Assembly: GCA_021463845.1 (NCBI GenBank)
Contig: JAJTXV010000002.1
Span: 228,962 to 292,961 of the forward strand
Length of the DNA stretch: 64,000 nucleotides
Direction of reading: 5' to 3'
Source: Anaerolineales bacterium
Lineage (GTDB): Bacteria > Chloroflexota > Anaerolineae > Anaerolineales > UBA11579
Below are positions 52,348-62,533 of the stretch, piece by piece; position 1 is the stretch's first letter; each line of letters opens with the position of its first letter. Below the pieces are notes generated by a model, which did no database searches, was not told the DNA's origin, and saw only the letters and a list, made by a program, of their open reading frames with translations. The translations under genes and the position numbers were made by a program.

Positions 52348-52719
52348 CTATTGAACCAGTTCCGGGCGGGCGCCCATGGCCAGGGCGATGGCCCCGATGG
52401 TGCTGATGACCAGCCACACGATGAGCAGGAGAATGCTGAAGATACGGCGGGTGCGTTCCTTGTGCACATAGTCAAACATGACCTGGCGCAGGCCGTACAT
52501 GCCGTGAGCGAAAGCGAAGAGCAGCAGGAAGAAGTTATAGGTGACCCAGCCGGCGTCAGCCAAACGCACCGCCACGTAATCAATATTGATGGCGTGCACG
52601 CCGACGATGACGTCTTGCAGGTACACATGGAACCAAGCCAGCGGGATGAGCAGGATGCCGCTGTAGCGCATCCAGCGCCAGGCCGTGGTTTCGAATGAGG
52701 GCTTGATCTTGGAGGCCAT
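52348..52719 (-). CDS. sdhD: Succinate dehydrogenase membrane subunit D
   Basis: The 123-residue protein has three hydrophobic segments ([67 protein letters not shown]). The His in [12 protein letters not shown] is placed like a haem b ligand. It follows sdhC by 2 nt and precedes sdhA by 2 nt, which fixes its identity more than its sequence. Confidence 0.9.
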   Translation of the reverse strand: MASKIKPSFETTAWRWMRYSGILLIPLAWFHVYLQDVIVGVHAINIDYVAVRLADAGWVTYNFFLLLFAFAHGMYGLRQVMFDYVHKERTRRIFSILLLIVWLVISTIGAIALAMGARPELVQ

Positions 52720-52721
52720 GG

Positions 52722-53174
52722 CTACTTTCCGAACGGCAGGTATGCCAGCAAATCAATGTGGAAGTTGTGCAGAAGCATGTTGTAGAACATGACCAGCGCG
52801 CCGGGGGCCCACAGGATGGTAGCAACGACCAGGGCGACGCGCACGGAGACGCGCTGCTTGGCGATGGCCCAGCGCTTGGGCATCCACATGTCGGTTACGG
52901 CGATGCGCAAGCCGTTGACGCCGTGATAGATGACGGCAAAGAGCAGGCCGATCTCGCCCAGCATGAAAGGCGTGGCGCGGTAGAGCTCGATGGCGTGCTC
53001 GTAGAGCGAAGGGTAGAAGTAGACGGTGGAGGTATCCAGGATATGAATGATCAGGAAGAGCAGGACACCCAAGCCGGTCAGGCGATGGAGCAGGAAGGCG
53101 TAATGCCCTTCGCGCCCCATGTAGGTTGCGTATCCCTTTACGGTATTTTTGAGCGGTGTGCTGGGGGCAGCCAC
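52722..53174 (-). CDS. sdhC: Succinate dehydrogenase cytochrome b subunit
   Basis: The 150-residue protein has the SdhC signature HRLTGLGVLLFLIIHILDTSTVYFYPSLY, then LGEIGLLFAVIYHGVNGLRIAVTDMW with the haem-ligand His in YHGVNGLR, and a third helix VSVRVALVVATILWAPGALVMFYNML. I start at GTG 53174: AAGGAG sits 6 nt before it, while the upstream in-frame ATG at 53219 is overlapped by the TATAAT promoter box. This is the first gene of sdhCDAB. Confidence 0.93.
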   Translation of the reverse strand: MAAPSTPLKNTVKGYATYMGREGHYAFLLHRLTGLGVLLFLIIHILDTSTVYFYPSLYEHAIELYRATPFMLGEIGLLFAVIYHGVNGLRIAVTDMWMPKRWAIAKQRVSVRVALVVATILWAPGALVMFYNMLLHNFHIDLLAYLPFGK

Positions 53175-53217
53175 GTACAACTCCTTTGAAAACCAATCTC
53201 CGCGGATGTTAAAAGGC

Positions 53218-53223
53218 ATTATA
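53218..53223 (-). promoter_or_regulatory. -10 box of the sdhCDAB operon
   Basis: TATAAT on the minus strand (53223-53218), with an ACCGCGCGGT palindrome just upstream. Implies a leader of about 37 nt containing the AAGGAG site of sdhC. No clear -35. Confidence 0.5.
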
Positions 53224-53298
53224 GCACCGCGCGGTGTGCGTGCTGTTTTGCACGAACGCGAGCTTGCGTATTCATCTGACGAAATGTGAAACCGTCTT

Positions 53299-53672
53299 CC
53301 ACAGATGAACACAGATGAAACAGATTTGTTTTTTGATGAGTTGATTTGGTCAGATCTGGCAGTGATAACACAGGCACTTAACGGATCCCTCCTCAGCCTT
53401 CGGCTTCGTTCGGGATGACAAGCAGAACAGATTGCCACGTAGCGGCGGGTGGTTTGCGGAGCGTGTGATTCAGTGAGTTGATGCAGATTGCCACGTCGCA
53501 ACAAGCGGTTCGCCAAAGTCAGGCTCGCCCTGTTGCTCCTCGCAATGACGGAAGAGCGACTCGCGTATGGGTGGGCGCAGCATGCTGCGCCCCTACGCGG
53601 ATTGTGAAGAGCAGCCAGCTTGGGGATTGCTTCGTCGGCGCTGCAATGCAGCGCACTCCTCGCAATGACGGT
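53299..53672. repeat. Mosaic of dispersed repeats A, C, B and E
   Basis: The 500-nt gap between sdhC and the glycosyltransferase gene contains repeat A at 53299-53326, repeat C at 53380-53419, repeat B halves at 53486-53552 and 53624-53672 (ending CTCCTCGCAATGACGG) and repeat E at 53571-53602. I see no gene in it. Confidence 0.75.
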
Positions 53673-53720
53673 CAGCGACGCGCGGTGTGAGTGGCACGGC
53701 TGTGCTGGTGCCGGATGCGG

Positions 53721-54875
53721 TTACTTCTTCAGGCGCGAATCAAATTCGATCGCGAGGATGGCAAGTAGAAGCGTGCGCAGCAAGATGGTGATGGGCAGAG
53801 TCCAGAACAGGCCGCGCGAGAGCAACAAGGGCCATTCGAGCAGGTTCGCAAAGATCAGTGTTGCGCCGAACAAAGCAGCTGTCCTCAGCGGCAGCGCCAG
53901 GATCAGCATGGGCAAAAGGTAATACACCCATTGGGGTGACCAGCCTGGCATCCATATAAAGAACAGAGTCCACGCCAGACCAATGAAAGCCATTTCATTC
54001 TTGAGGGTGATCTTGGTGCGGAAGGTGCGCCAGAACCCCAGCGCCAGAAAAAAAGGAAGCGTCACCAGCGGCGAAATCCGGGCAGGGTTGTTTATAGGCA
54101 ACTCTGCTTTGCCGGGCTGCAAACGATCGGCGATGGGGCCAAAGCTGCCCGTATTGAAATTGCCATCCAGAATGGCCCATACCGTTTGCCATGAGCCCTT
54201 GCTGGGCTGGGACTGAAGCGAGGCGAGTGTGAATTCGGGTGAGAGCGCCCACAGCAGGCCGTAGACCAGCGCGACCATCAGGCCGGCGACGGCCAGGATG
54301 CGCAGAAAGCGGTCGCGGGGAAGCTTGCGGGCCAGCCAGCCCAACAGGATCAGCGGAAAGAGCTTGAACAGCGCGCCCAGGCCGATGCTGACGGCGGCGG
54401 ACAGCGGACGGTCTTTGCGAACCAAGTAAATTGATAACAGGACAAAGAAGACAACCAGAGAGTCAAAGTACCACCAGGTGTACGGTAGCGCGCAGATGAA
54501 AACAGCAAAGAGCGCGGTTTGGCGCTGCCCGGCGGGCGTGGAGCCGGCCAACGAACTGAACAAAGCAATGTTGGCCAGATCGGCAGCCAGAAAGAGAATG
54601 ATCAATATATAGCTAAACGCGTACTGGTTGGCATTTGAGAGAACGAAAACCAACTCTGTGATGAAAGGGAACAGAGGTGGGTATTCTGACCACGAGTTTA
54701 AGTAAGGCAACCCTGGAATTTGGGCTAATTGGAAATAGGTTTGGATGTCACCATACCCCAGCGCACTTTCGTAGGGAAGGCCGGCCAACAGCACCATGCG
54801 GATGAAGGCAACTGCAGCCAGAGTGAGCAACAGGGTTTGGCGCTGCGCCAGTTTTTTCGTAAGCTTTGCGATCAA
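53721..54875 (-). CDS. GT-C-fold membrane glycosyltransferase (GT87/DUF2029 type)
   Basis: The 384-residue protein has about nine to ten membrane helices. The N-terminal LGYGDIQTYFQLAQIPGLPYLNSWSEYPPLFPFITEL has the Asp and the YPPLFP segment of polyprenol-phosphate-mannose-dependent GT-C enzymes, and ALFKLFPLILLGWLARK and FFIWMPGWSPQWVYYLLPMLILALPL follow in the DUF2029/mannosyltransferase order. It would extend surface glycans on the outer face. The start is TTG at 54875 with an AAAGGGG-like site upstream; no nearer ATG exists before the first helix. Confidence 0.8.
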   Translation of the reverse strand: MIAKLTKKLAQRQTLLLTLAAVAFIRMVLLAGLPYESALGYGDIQTYFQLAQIPGLPYLNSWSEYPPLFPFITELVFVLSNANQYAFSYILIILFLAADLANIALFSSLAGSTPAGQRQTALFAVFICALPYTWWYFDSLVVFFVLLSIYLVRKDRPLSAAVSIGLGALFKLFPLILLGWLARKLPRDRFLRILAVAGLMVALVYGLLWALSPEFTLASLQSQPSKGSWQTVWAILDGNFNTGSFGPIADRLQPGKAELPINNPARISPLVTLPFFLALGFWRTFRTKITLKNEMAFIGLAWTLFFIWMPGWSPQWVYYLLPMLILALPLRTAALFGATLIFANLLEWPLLLSRGLFWTLPITILLRTLLLAILAIEFDSRLKK

Positions 54876-54905
54876 CCTAAGGACCCCTTTGCAAAAAATG
54901 TTGGC

Positions 54906-55532
54906 TTAGTCAAAATCAATGCGCATGACGGCGCGGCGCGGGAAGGGATGATGGACCAGCTGCATGCCGGCCGATTCGAAGGCGGCGCGGCTGCCGACAT
55001 TCATCTCGCCCCAGCTGATGGTCTGGCCGGGTTTGGGCAGCAGCGGGTAGCCCTCCAGGGCGCGGGCCCCGCGGGCACGCGCATGCTGCACGGCGGCCTG
55101 GGCCAGCGCGTAAGTGATGCGGCGGCCGCGGTAGCCGATGCGCACCACGAAGCAAGCCACTGCCCAGATGCTGTCATCGGCTGGGTCTTCGTCGCGGCCT
55201 TCCCAGGGCGTGGTCTTGTCGAGATAGCGTAGGTAGGCCGGGCGCGGCTCGACCGCGCACCAGCCGACGGGCTCGGTAGCCAGGTAGGCGACCAGCCCGG
55301 TGGTGTAGCGGGCGCGGGGATGCTCGCACTGGGTCTGCTCGCGCAGCATGTACGGGCGGACTTCGCGGGGCAGCTCCCACCAATCGCTGGCGCGCACTTT
55401 GTAATGCTGGCACATGCAGTGGGCGGTCTGGCCGCGCTTGCCGAAGACGGCCTGCAGATCTCCCCACTTGGCCTTGTTAGCGGGCAGGATGGTGAGGGCG
55501 TCTGCTGCGATGGGGGTTTGGTCTTTGGCCAT
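54906..55532 (-). CDS. GNAT-family acetyltransferase, tandem copy 2
   Basis: The 208-residue protein has a GNAT core: GLVAYLATEPVGWCAVEPR, WAVACFVVRIGYRGRRITYALAQAAVQHARARGARALEGYPLLPK with the CoA-binding R-x-x-R-x-x-G/I-R motif, and ISWGEMNVGSRAAFESAGM near the end. An N-terminal C-x-C (TAHCMCQHYK) matches the paralogues. The start is 1 nt after the preceding stop, so the pair is coupled. Substrate unknown. Confidence 0.85.
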   Translation of the reverse strand: MAKDQTPIAADALTILPANKAKWGDLQAVFGKRGQTAHCMCQHYKVRASDWWELPREVRPYMLREQTQCEHPRARYTTGLVAYLATEPVGWCAVEPRPAYLRYLDKTTPWEGRDEDPADDSIWAVACFVVRIGYRGRRITYALAQAAVQHARARGARALEGYPLLPKPGQTISWGEMNVGSRAAFESAGMQLVHHPFPRRAVMRIDFD

Positions 55533-55533
55533 A

Positions 55534-56154
55534 TCAGAAGTCAATGCGCATGACGACGCGGCGTTTGCTGGGCTGGCTGACAGGCTTGAAGCCAACGGCA
55601 ACGAAGATATTGTAGCTGCCGACGTGCAGCTCACCCCAGGTGATGGTCTTGCCGGGCTCGGTGCGCATGGCATAGCCCTCGAGGGCGCGCGCCCCGCGCT
55701 GGCGGGCAAAGTCGACTGCGGCTTGGGCGAGTGCGTAGGTATAACCGCGGCCGCGGTAGCCCTTGCGGATGATGAAGCAGGTGGCGGCCCATACGCCTGG
55801 GTCGGAGAGGTCTTCGTCGCGCCCGGCGGAGAGCATGCGGTTGAGGATGAGGTTGGGATGCTCGAGGCGGGGGGCAACTGCGCACCAGCCGACCGGCTCG
55901 CTGTCGAGGTAGGCGACCAGGCCGCTGGTGTGTTTGGCGGCCGGCTGGCCGCAGTGGGTCTGCGTGCGCAGGTTGTGGGCGAGCTGCTCCTCGTCGACGG
56001 TGAACCAGCCGCGGTCGCGCACCTTGAAGCGCTGGCAGAAGCAGGGCTTGCCGTGGCAGCGGGCTGGGCCGAGTACGGCCATCAGGTCATCCCAGGATGC
56101 CTTGTTGGCGGGGCGGATGGCGAGGGCGTCTGAGGCTTTGCGTCCTTTGACCAT
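55534..56154 (-). CDS. GNAT-family acetyltransferase, tandem copy 1
   Basis: The 206-residue product is a close paralogue of the downstream protein: LAIRPANKASWDDLMAVLG, CFCQRFK, GLVAYLDSEPVGWCAVAPR, WAATCFIIRKGYRGRGYTYALAQAAVDFARQRGARALEGYAM and ITWGELHVGS. A third, less similar member is encoded at 23313. Tandem duplication is clear from order and spacing. Upstream is the D-type repeat (56168-56194). The reaction is acyl-CoA-dependent N-acylation in general; the substrate is not known. Confidence 0.85.
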   Translation of the reverse strand: MVKGRKASDALAIRPANKASWDDLMAVLGPARCHGKPCFCQRFKVRDRGWFTVDEEQLAHNLRTQTHCGQPAAKHTSGLVAYLDSEPVGWCAVAPRLEHPNLILNRMLSAGRDEDLSDPGVWAATCFIIRKGYRGRGYTYALAQAAVDFARQRGARALEGYAMRTEPGKTITWGELHVGSYNIFVAVGFKPVSQPSKRRVVMRIDF

Positions 56155-56167
56155 GACGCTTTAACTT

Positions 56168-56512
56168 AACCACAAAGACACAAAGAGCACAAAGATTAGA
56201 CCTATCTAACCTAATGCTGGGGATTGCTTCGTCGCTGCGCTCCTCGCAATGACGATGATGGCGTGATTGTGGTGAGTAAAGCCAGATTGCCACGTCGTGG
56301 CGGATGGCTTGCGGCCATATGCCGCTTTGTAAGTGAGAGGGTGCCAGGCCGCTACGCCTCGCCACTCCTCGCAATGACGGAAGAGCAGGCTAATGCCCGC
56401 GATGTGAAGTGGGCGCAGCATGCTGCGCCCCTACGCTGGAAATTGACGGAGAGAGCGAGGCGGGCTTGGGGATTGCTTCGTCGTTGCGCTCCTCGCAATG
56501 ACGAGTGATCCT
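56168..56512. repeat. Mosaic of dispersed repeats D, B and E between the GNAT pair and icd
   Basis: Repeat D at 56168-56194; repeat B halves at 56218-56255, 56343-56382 and 56463-56505; repeat E at 56409-56436. The order B-E-B resembles the block at 53486-53672. No gene seen in this gap. Confidence 0.75.
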
Positions 56513-56525
56513 GGCTATTTAAAAA

Positions 56526-56556
56526 AAAGAACGGGCGAAGTATTCGCCCGTTCTTT
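56526..56556 (-). terminator. Terminator of icd
   Basis: 14-bp arms (56526-56539 with 56543-56556), loop GTA, flanked by A- and T-rich runs. Confidence 0.9.
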
Positions 56557-56560
56557 GTTC

Positions 56561-57859
<1,299 letters not shown>

Positions 57860-57889
57860 GCATGCGTCTCCGTAAGTGGTTTTTTGCGA

Positions 57890-57895
57890 TTATAC
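57890..57895 (-). promoter_or_regulatory. -10 box of icd
   Basis: TATAAT on the minus strand (57895-57890), 30 nt before the icd ATG. No good -35. Its -35 region would overlap that of the divergent P-ATPase promoter. Confidence 0.45.
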
Positions 57896-57913
57896 ACTCG
57901 GCCCTCTTGGGAC

Positions 57914-57942
57914 TTTGCAGCCAAAACAAGACTCGCTATAAT
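57914..57942 (+). promoter_or_regulatory. Promoter of the P-type ATPase gene
   Basis: TTTGCA (57914-57919), 17-nt spacer, TATAAT (57937-57942). Divergent from the icd promoter. Confidence 0.6.
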
Positions 57943-57948
57943 AGCAAC

Positions 57949-58063
57949 TCTTGCAGTTGGCCCGCGACATTGGTCGCAAAGTCCCCGCCGGGTATGCCCG
58001 GACCAAAAGCCTGCTTACGAAGTTCAATAGTTACCGCAAGTGTTCCCGAAGGAGGAATCGCTA
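57949..58063 (+). ncRNA. Structured 5' leader of the P-type ATPase mRNA (unassigned)
   Basis: The predicted transcript has a leader of about 115 nt. It contains perfect hairpins GCGAC/GTCGC with loop ATTG (57964-57977) and CCGGG/CCCGG with loop TATG (57988-58001), and ends in GAAGGAGGAATC before the GTG. P-ATPase genes often carry metal-sensing leaders, but the conserved core of the yybP-ykoY Mn riboswitch is not seen. This is offered as a candidate regulatory RNA only. Confidence 0.35.
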
Positions 58064-60886
58064 GTGGCACCTACGTCTTTACCTGTTAACCGACAGGCAC
58101 AAATTGAAGAACCCTGGCACAAGCTTGGCCGCACAGAAGTGGCCGAGCGGCTGGGCACCTCCCGCGAGCAGGGCCTCAGCTCGGCTGAGGCTCAGGCGCG
58201 GTTGGAGAAGTACGGCCCTAACCGGCTGGAAGAAGCCCCGCCCAAGAAATTTATCACCTTGTTGTGGGAACAGCTGAACAACTTTGTGGTGTACCTGCTG
58301 TTCGCGGCGGTGATCATCTCGGCCATTCTGGGCGAGTGGGTCGAGGCTGGGGCGGTGATGGCGATCGTGGTGCTCAATGCCGGCTTCGGCATTGTGCAGG
58401 AGCGCCGCGCCGAACAGGCGCTGGCAGCCTTGCGCCAGCTGGCTTCGCCAGAGGCGCACGTGCTGCGCGACGGCCGCCGGGTGGACGTGCCCTCCTACGA
58501 GGTTGTGCCGGGCGATGTGGTCTTCCTGGAAGCCGGCAACTACATTCCGGCGGATGTGCGTTTGATCGAAGCGGTCAACCTGCGCGTTGAGGAAGCCGCC
58601 CTGACCGGCGAATCGGTGCCGGTGGAAAAGAGCGCCGGCCGGCTCGAAAAGGCCGACGTGGGCCTGGGCGACCGCGTCAACACCACTTTCATGGGTACCT
58701 TGGTGTCTTATGGCCGCGGCAGCGGCATTGTGGTCAACACCGGCATGCGCACCCAGGTGGGCCTGATCGCCGAGATGCTGCAATCCGTGCACCATGAGCC
58801 GACCCCGCTGCAACGCCGCCTGGAGGAACTGGGCCGCTGGCTGGGCTGGGCCGCGCTGGCGATCTGTGCGCTGGTGTTCGCGGTGGGTATTCTGCGCGGG
58901 CAGGAAGCGCTGCACATGTTCGAAGTGGCGGTGACGCTGGCGATCGCGGCGGTGCCTGAGGGCCTGCCGGCGGTGGTGACGATCAGCCTGGCGCTGGGCA
59001 TGCGCGAGATGATCAAGCGCAACGCGCTGATCCGCCGCCTGTCCTCAGTAGAGACGCTGGGCTCGGCGACCGTGATCGGCTCGGACAAGACCGGCACGCT
59101 GACCCAGAATGCCATGACCGTGACGAGTGTATGGGTGGACGGCCGCCGGGTCGAGATCTCGGGCACCGGCTACCAGCCGCAAGGCGAATTCACACTGGAT
59201 GGAAAATCATTTGATCTGGGCAAGCACCACGGCGTGTTCAGCGCACTGTGGCTGGGCGCCCTGAATAACGACGCGATCCTGGAATCGAGCGCCGAGAGCG
59301 GCACCCGTGTAGTGGGTGACCCGACCGAGGCGGCGATGCTGGTGGCGGCGGCCAAGGCCGACGCCGCTTACGGCGAGCTGACACGGCGCTACCCGCGCGT
59401 GCAGGAAATTCCGTTCGACTCGGACCGCAAGCGCATGACCACCATTCACCAGGTGGCCGACCCGCTGACCGCGGACCTCTCGCCTTTCCATGAGGCGCAT
59501 GAGCACAAGGGCTGGCACGTGGTGGCCGTCAAGGGCGCGCCGGATGTAGTGCTGGAGTTGTGCAAGCAATACCAGACGATCGACGATGTGGTGGCCCCGT
59601 TGAACGACAACATGCGGACGCGGATCCTGGAGGCCAATGACCAGATGGCCCAGGACGCGCTGCGCGTGATCGCAGTAGCTTACCGAATCAGCAAAGATGT
59701 GCCGGACAAGCTGACGCCTGAGCATGTGGAGCAGGACCTGGTGTTCGTGGGCCTGCTGGGCATGATCGACCCGCCGCGCCCGGAAGTGAAAGACGCGCTG
59801 GCCAAGGCGCGCAGCGCCGGCATCCGCACCGTGATGATCACCGGCGATTATCCGCAGACGGCGCGAGCGATCGCGCTGCAGATCGGCCTGGTGGATGAGG
59901 CCAACAGCAAGGTGATTCCCGGCGCGGAACTCAACGAGATGACCGATGAGCAGCTGCGCGAAGAGATCAAGCGCACCAGCGTGTTCGCCCGTGTATCGCC
60001 GGAGCACAAGGTGCGGATCGTGCAAGCGCTGCGCGCCAACGGCAACGTGGTTGCGATGACCGGCGACGGCGTCAACGATGCACCGGCGCTGAAGCAGGCC
60101 GACATTGGCGTGGCGATGGGAATCACCGGCACGGATGTGGCCAAGGAAACGGCTGACATGGTGCTGACGGACGACAACTACTCCAGCATTGTGTCGGCAG
60201 TGGAACAGGGCCGCGTGATCTACAGCAACATCCGCAAGTTCGTGTTCTTCCTGCTGTCGTGCAACACGGCCGAGATCATGATCATCTTCACGGCGATCAT
60301 GATGGGGTTGCCCTCGCCGCTGGCGCCGATCCAGCTGCTGTGGCTGAACCTGCTGACCGACGGCGCCCCGGCGCTGGCGCTGGGCACCGAAAAGGGCGAC
60401 CCGGACATCATGAAGCTGCCGCCGCGCCGTAAGGACGAGCCGATCATTGACGGCGAGATGCGGATCGGCATCGGAATCCAGACGGTGGTCAAGACCGCGG
60501 CCACGCTGACGGCCTATGTGTTGGGCCTGCAACTGTTCCCGACCAGCGGGGCCGAGAACCTGACGGCGTCTACGATGGCGTTCATGACCCTGGGTCTGTC
60601 TGAACTGGTGCGGGCTTATACGGCCCGTTCAGAGCACTACTCCATGTTCCATGGCGGCCTGTTCAGCAACAAGAACATGAATGTGGCCGTAATGATCTCG
60701 ACTGTGCTACTGCTGGTGGTGGTTTTCTTCCCGCCCTTCCAGGGAGTGTTTGACACCACCTCGCTGACCTGGCTGCAGTGGGAGATCGTGCTGCCGCTTT
60801 CGGTACTGCCGGCTGTGGCGGCTGAGATCACCAAGTGGTTCATTCGCCGTGGTTTGGAGCGCAAGAGCGCGGCTGCGGCTGCATAG
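58064..60886 (+). CDS. P-type cation ATPase, Ca2+ (P2A/SERCA-like) group
   Basis: The 940-residue protein pumps a cation, most likely Ca2+, out of the cell. It has the actuator TGES in EEAALTGESVPVEK, the phosphorylated Asp in SDKTGTLTQNAMTV, KGAPDVV, and the hinge TGDGVNDAPALKQADIGVAMG. The N-terminal E-PWHKLGRTEVAERLGTS...LS-x-AEA-x-R-LEKYGPNRL is the cation-ATPase N domain. Helix 4 reads AAVPEGLPAVVTI, the PEGL motif of Ca2+ pumps, and helix 6 has LWLNLLTDGAPALALG with the N and D ligands. Start is GTG 58064: AAGGAGG is 8 nt upstream. A cation-ATPase C domain ends the chain. Confidence 0.93.
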   Translation: MAPTSLPVNRQAQIEEPWHKLGRTEVAERLGTSREQGLSSAEAQARLEKYGPNRLEEAPPKKFITLLWEQLNNFVVYLLFAAVIISAILGEWVEAGAVMAIVVLNAGFGIVQERRAEQALAALRQLASPEAHVLRDGRRVDVPSYEVVPGDVVFLEAGNYIPADVRLIEAVNLRVEEAALTGESVPVEKSAGRLEKADVGLGDRVNTTFMGTLVSYGRGSGIVVNTGMRTQVGLIAEMLQSVHHEPTPLQRRLEELGRWLGWAALAICALVFAVGILRGQEALHMFEVAVTLAIAAVPEGLPAVVTISLALGMREMIKRNALIRRLSSVETLGSATVIGSDKTGTLTQNAMTVTSVWVDGRRVEISGTGYQPQGEFTLDGKSFDLGKHHGVFSALWLGALNNDAILESSAESGTRVVGDPTEAAMLVAAAKADAAYGELTRRYPRVQEIPFDSDRKRMTTIHQVADPLTADLSPFHEAHEHKGWHVVAVKGAPDVVLELCKQYQTIDDVVAPLNDNMRTRILEANDQMAQDALRVIAVAYRISKDVPDKLTPEHVEQDLVFVGLLGMIDPPRPEVKDALAKARSAGIRTVMITGDYPQTARAIALQIGLVDEANSKVIPGAELNEMTDEQLREEIKRTSVFARVSPEHKVRIVQALRANGNVVAMTGDGVNDAPALKQADIGVAMGITGTDVAKETADMVLTDDNYSSIVSAVEQGRVIYSNIRKFVFFLLSCNTAEIMIIFTAIMMGLPSPLAPIQLLWLNLLTDGAPALALGTEKGDPDIMKLPPRRKDEPIIDGEMRIGIGIQTVVKTAATLTAYVLGLQLFPTSGAENLTASTMAFMTLGLSELVRAYTARSEHYSMFHGGLFSNKNMNVAVMISTVLLLVVVFFPPFQGVFDTTSLTWLQWEIVLPLSVLPAVAAEITKWFIRRGLERKSAAAAA

Positions 60887-60889
60887 CGC

Positions 60890-60962
60890 AATACTCTAGC
60901 AATAGAGTATTATCCCGGGAGACAGGAAACAAAAAAGCCCGCCATTTTTTGCGGGCTTTTTT
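60890..60962. terminator. Hairpin plus bidirectional terminator after the P-ATPase gene
   Basis: A 9-bp hairpin with GCAA loop (60890-60898 with 60903-60911) is followed by AAAAAAGCCCGC (60931-60942) pairing with GCGGGCTTTTTT (60951-60962). The second is a typical terminator used from both sides. Confidence 0.85.
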
Positions 60963-60978
60963 GTTGTGGTTGAGCAGG

Positions 60979-61329
60979 CTAGGTATCGGCGGCAGCGCGC
61001 TTGGCGACCGATTGGCCGAGGAACATGACGCCAATGCCGAAGATGGGGTGCAGGGCCTTGGCGATGGCCGGGATGTCAGCGCGGATGTAGCCCTGCATGG
61101 CAAGCATGACCAGCGCCAGGGCGGTGAGGCCGATGATGCGCCCGCCCAGCTTACCGACCAGGGCCAGGATGAGCATGACCACCAGCATGAGCAGCATCAG
61201 CATGCCGCTCCAGGCGTGCCAGCTGCTGGGAGCGGCGCCAAAGTAGGCCGCGCCGATGAGGGCGATCTGCAGAAAGCCCCAGAAGAAAACAGTTTTGCCC
61301 AAGCGAATGAATAGATTGCGAACGTCCAT
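60979..61329 (-). CDS. Small integral membrane protein
   Basis: The 116-residue product has four hydrophobic segments (VFFWGFLQIALIGAAYFGA, WSGMLMLLMLVVMLILALVGKL, IIGLTALALVMLAMQGYI, HPIFGIGVMFLGQSVA). The H-x-W-SG-M-x-M... HP-x-x-G pattern resembles small haem/quinone-associated DUF6220-like proteins, a weak resemblance. GAGGAG precedes the ATG by 5 nt. It starts 16 nt after the dus stop and is probably read from the same mRNA. Confidence 0.7.
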   Translation of the reverse strand: MDVRNLFIRLGKTVFFWGFLQIALIGAAYFGAAPSSWHAWSGMLMLLMLVVMLILALVGKLGGRIIGLTALALVMLAMQGYIRADIPAIAKALHPIFGIGVMFLGQSVAKRAAADT

Positions 61330-61345
61330 ACTTCTCCTCTTTTAG

Positions 61346-62311
<966 letters not shown>

Positions 62312-62317
62312 GGAATT

Positions 62318-62323
62318 ATTCTA
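62318..62323 (-). promoter_or_regulatory. -10 box of dus (leaderless layout)
   Basis: TAGAAT on the minus strand (62323-62318), ending 6 nt before the ATG at 62311. The -35 position falls in repeat A and is weak. Confidence 0.45.
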
Positions 62324-62340
62324 GCGCATGGTGAGAAGCA

Positions 62341-62479
62341 TCCACAGATGAACACAGATGCTTAAAGTGATGCATTTGATAAAGGCAAAATCTCAGCCGC
62401 AGATGTGCGTGGCTGCGCTACGCCGCAGATAAACGCAGATTTTGACTTTTATCTGTGTTCATCCGCGTTCATCTGCGGC
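62341..62479. repeat. Dispersed repeat A copies
   Basis: TCCACAGATGAACACAGATG at 62341-62360, a variant with an inserted hairpin at 62396-62440, and ATCTGTGTTCATCCGCG ... ATCTGCGG at 62451-62478. Confidence 0.7.
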
Positions 62480-62533
62480 AATTTTGCATGTTGTGCTTCG
62501 CTTATACTTTCTGAAGCAAAGGACTTCACAAAA

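Noticed and set aside
53175-53219. sdhC start at the upstream ATG (53219)
   Set aside because: That ATG overlaps the TATAAT box of the operon promoter; the GTG at 53174 has AAGGAG at 6 nt.
53299-53672. CRISPR array
   Set aside because: The repeats are of different families, irregularly spaced and palindromic; there are no equal spacers and no cas genes.
56168-56512. Insertion sequence remnant
   Set aside because: No transposase fragment in any frame and no terminal inverted repeats with target-site duplication; only short dispersed repeats are seen.
57949-58063. yybP-ykoY manganese riboswitch before the P-ATPase gene
   Set aside because: The conserved GGGGAGUAG-like and ACCUUUG-like segments of that class are not present.
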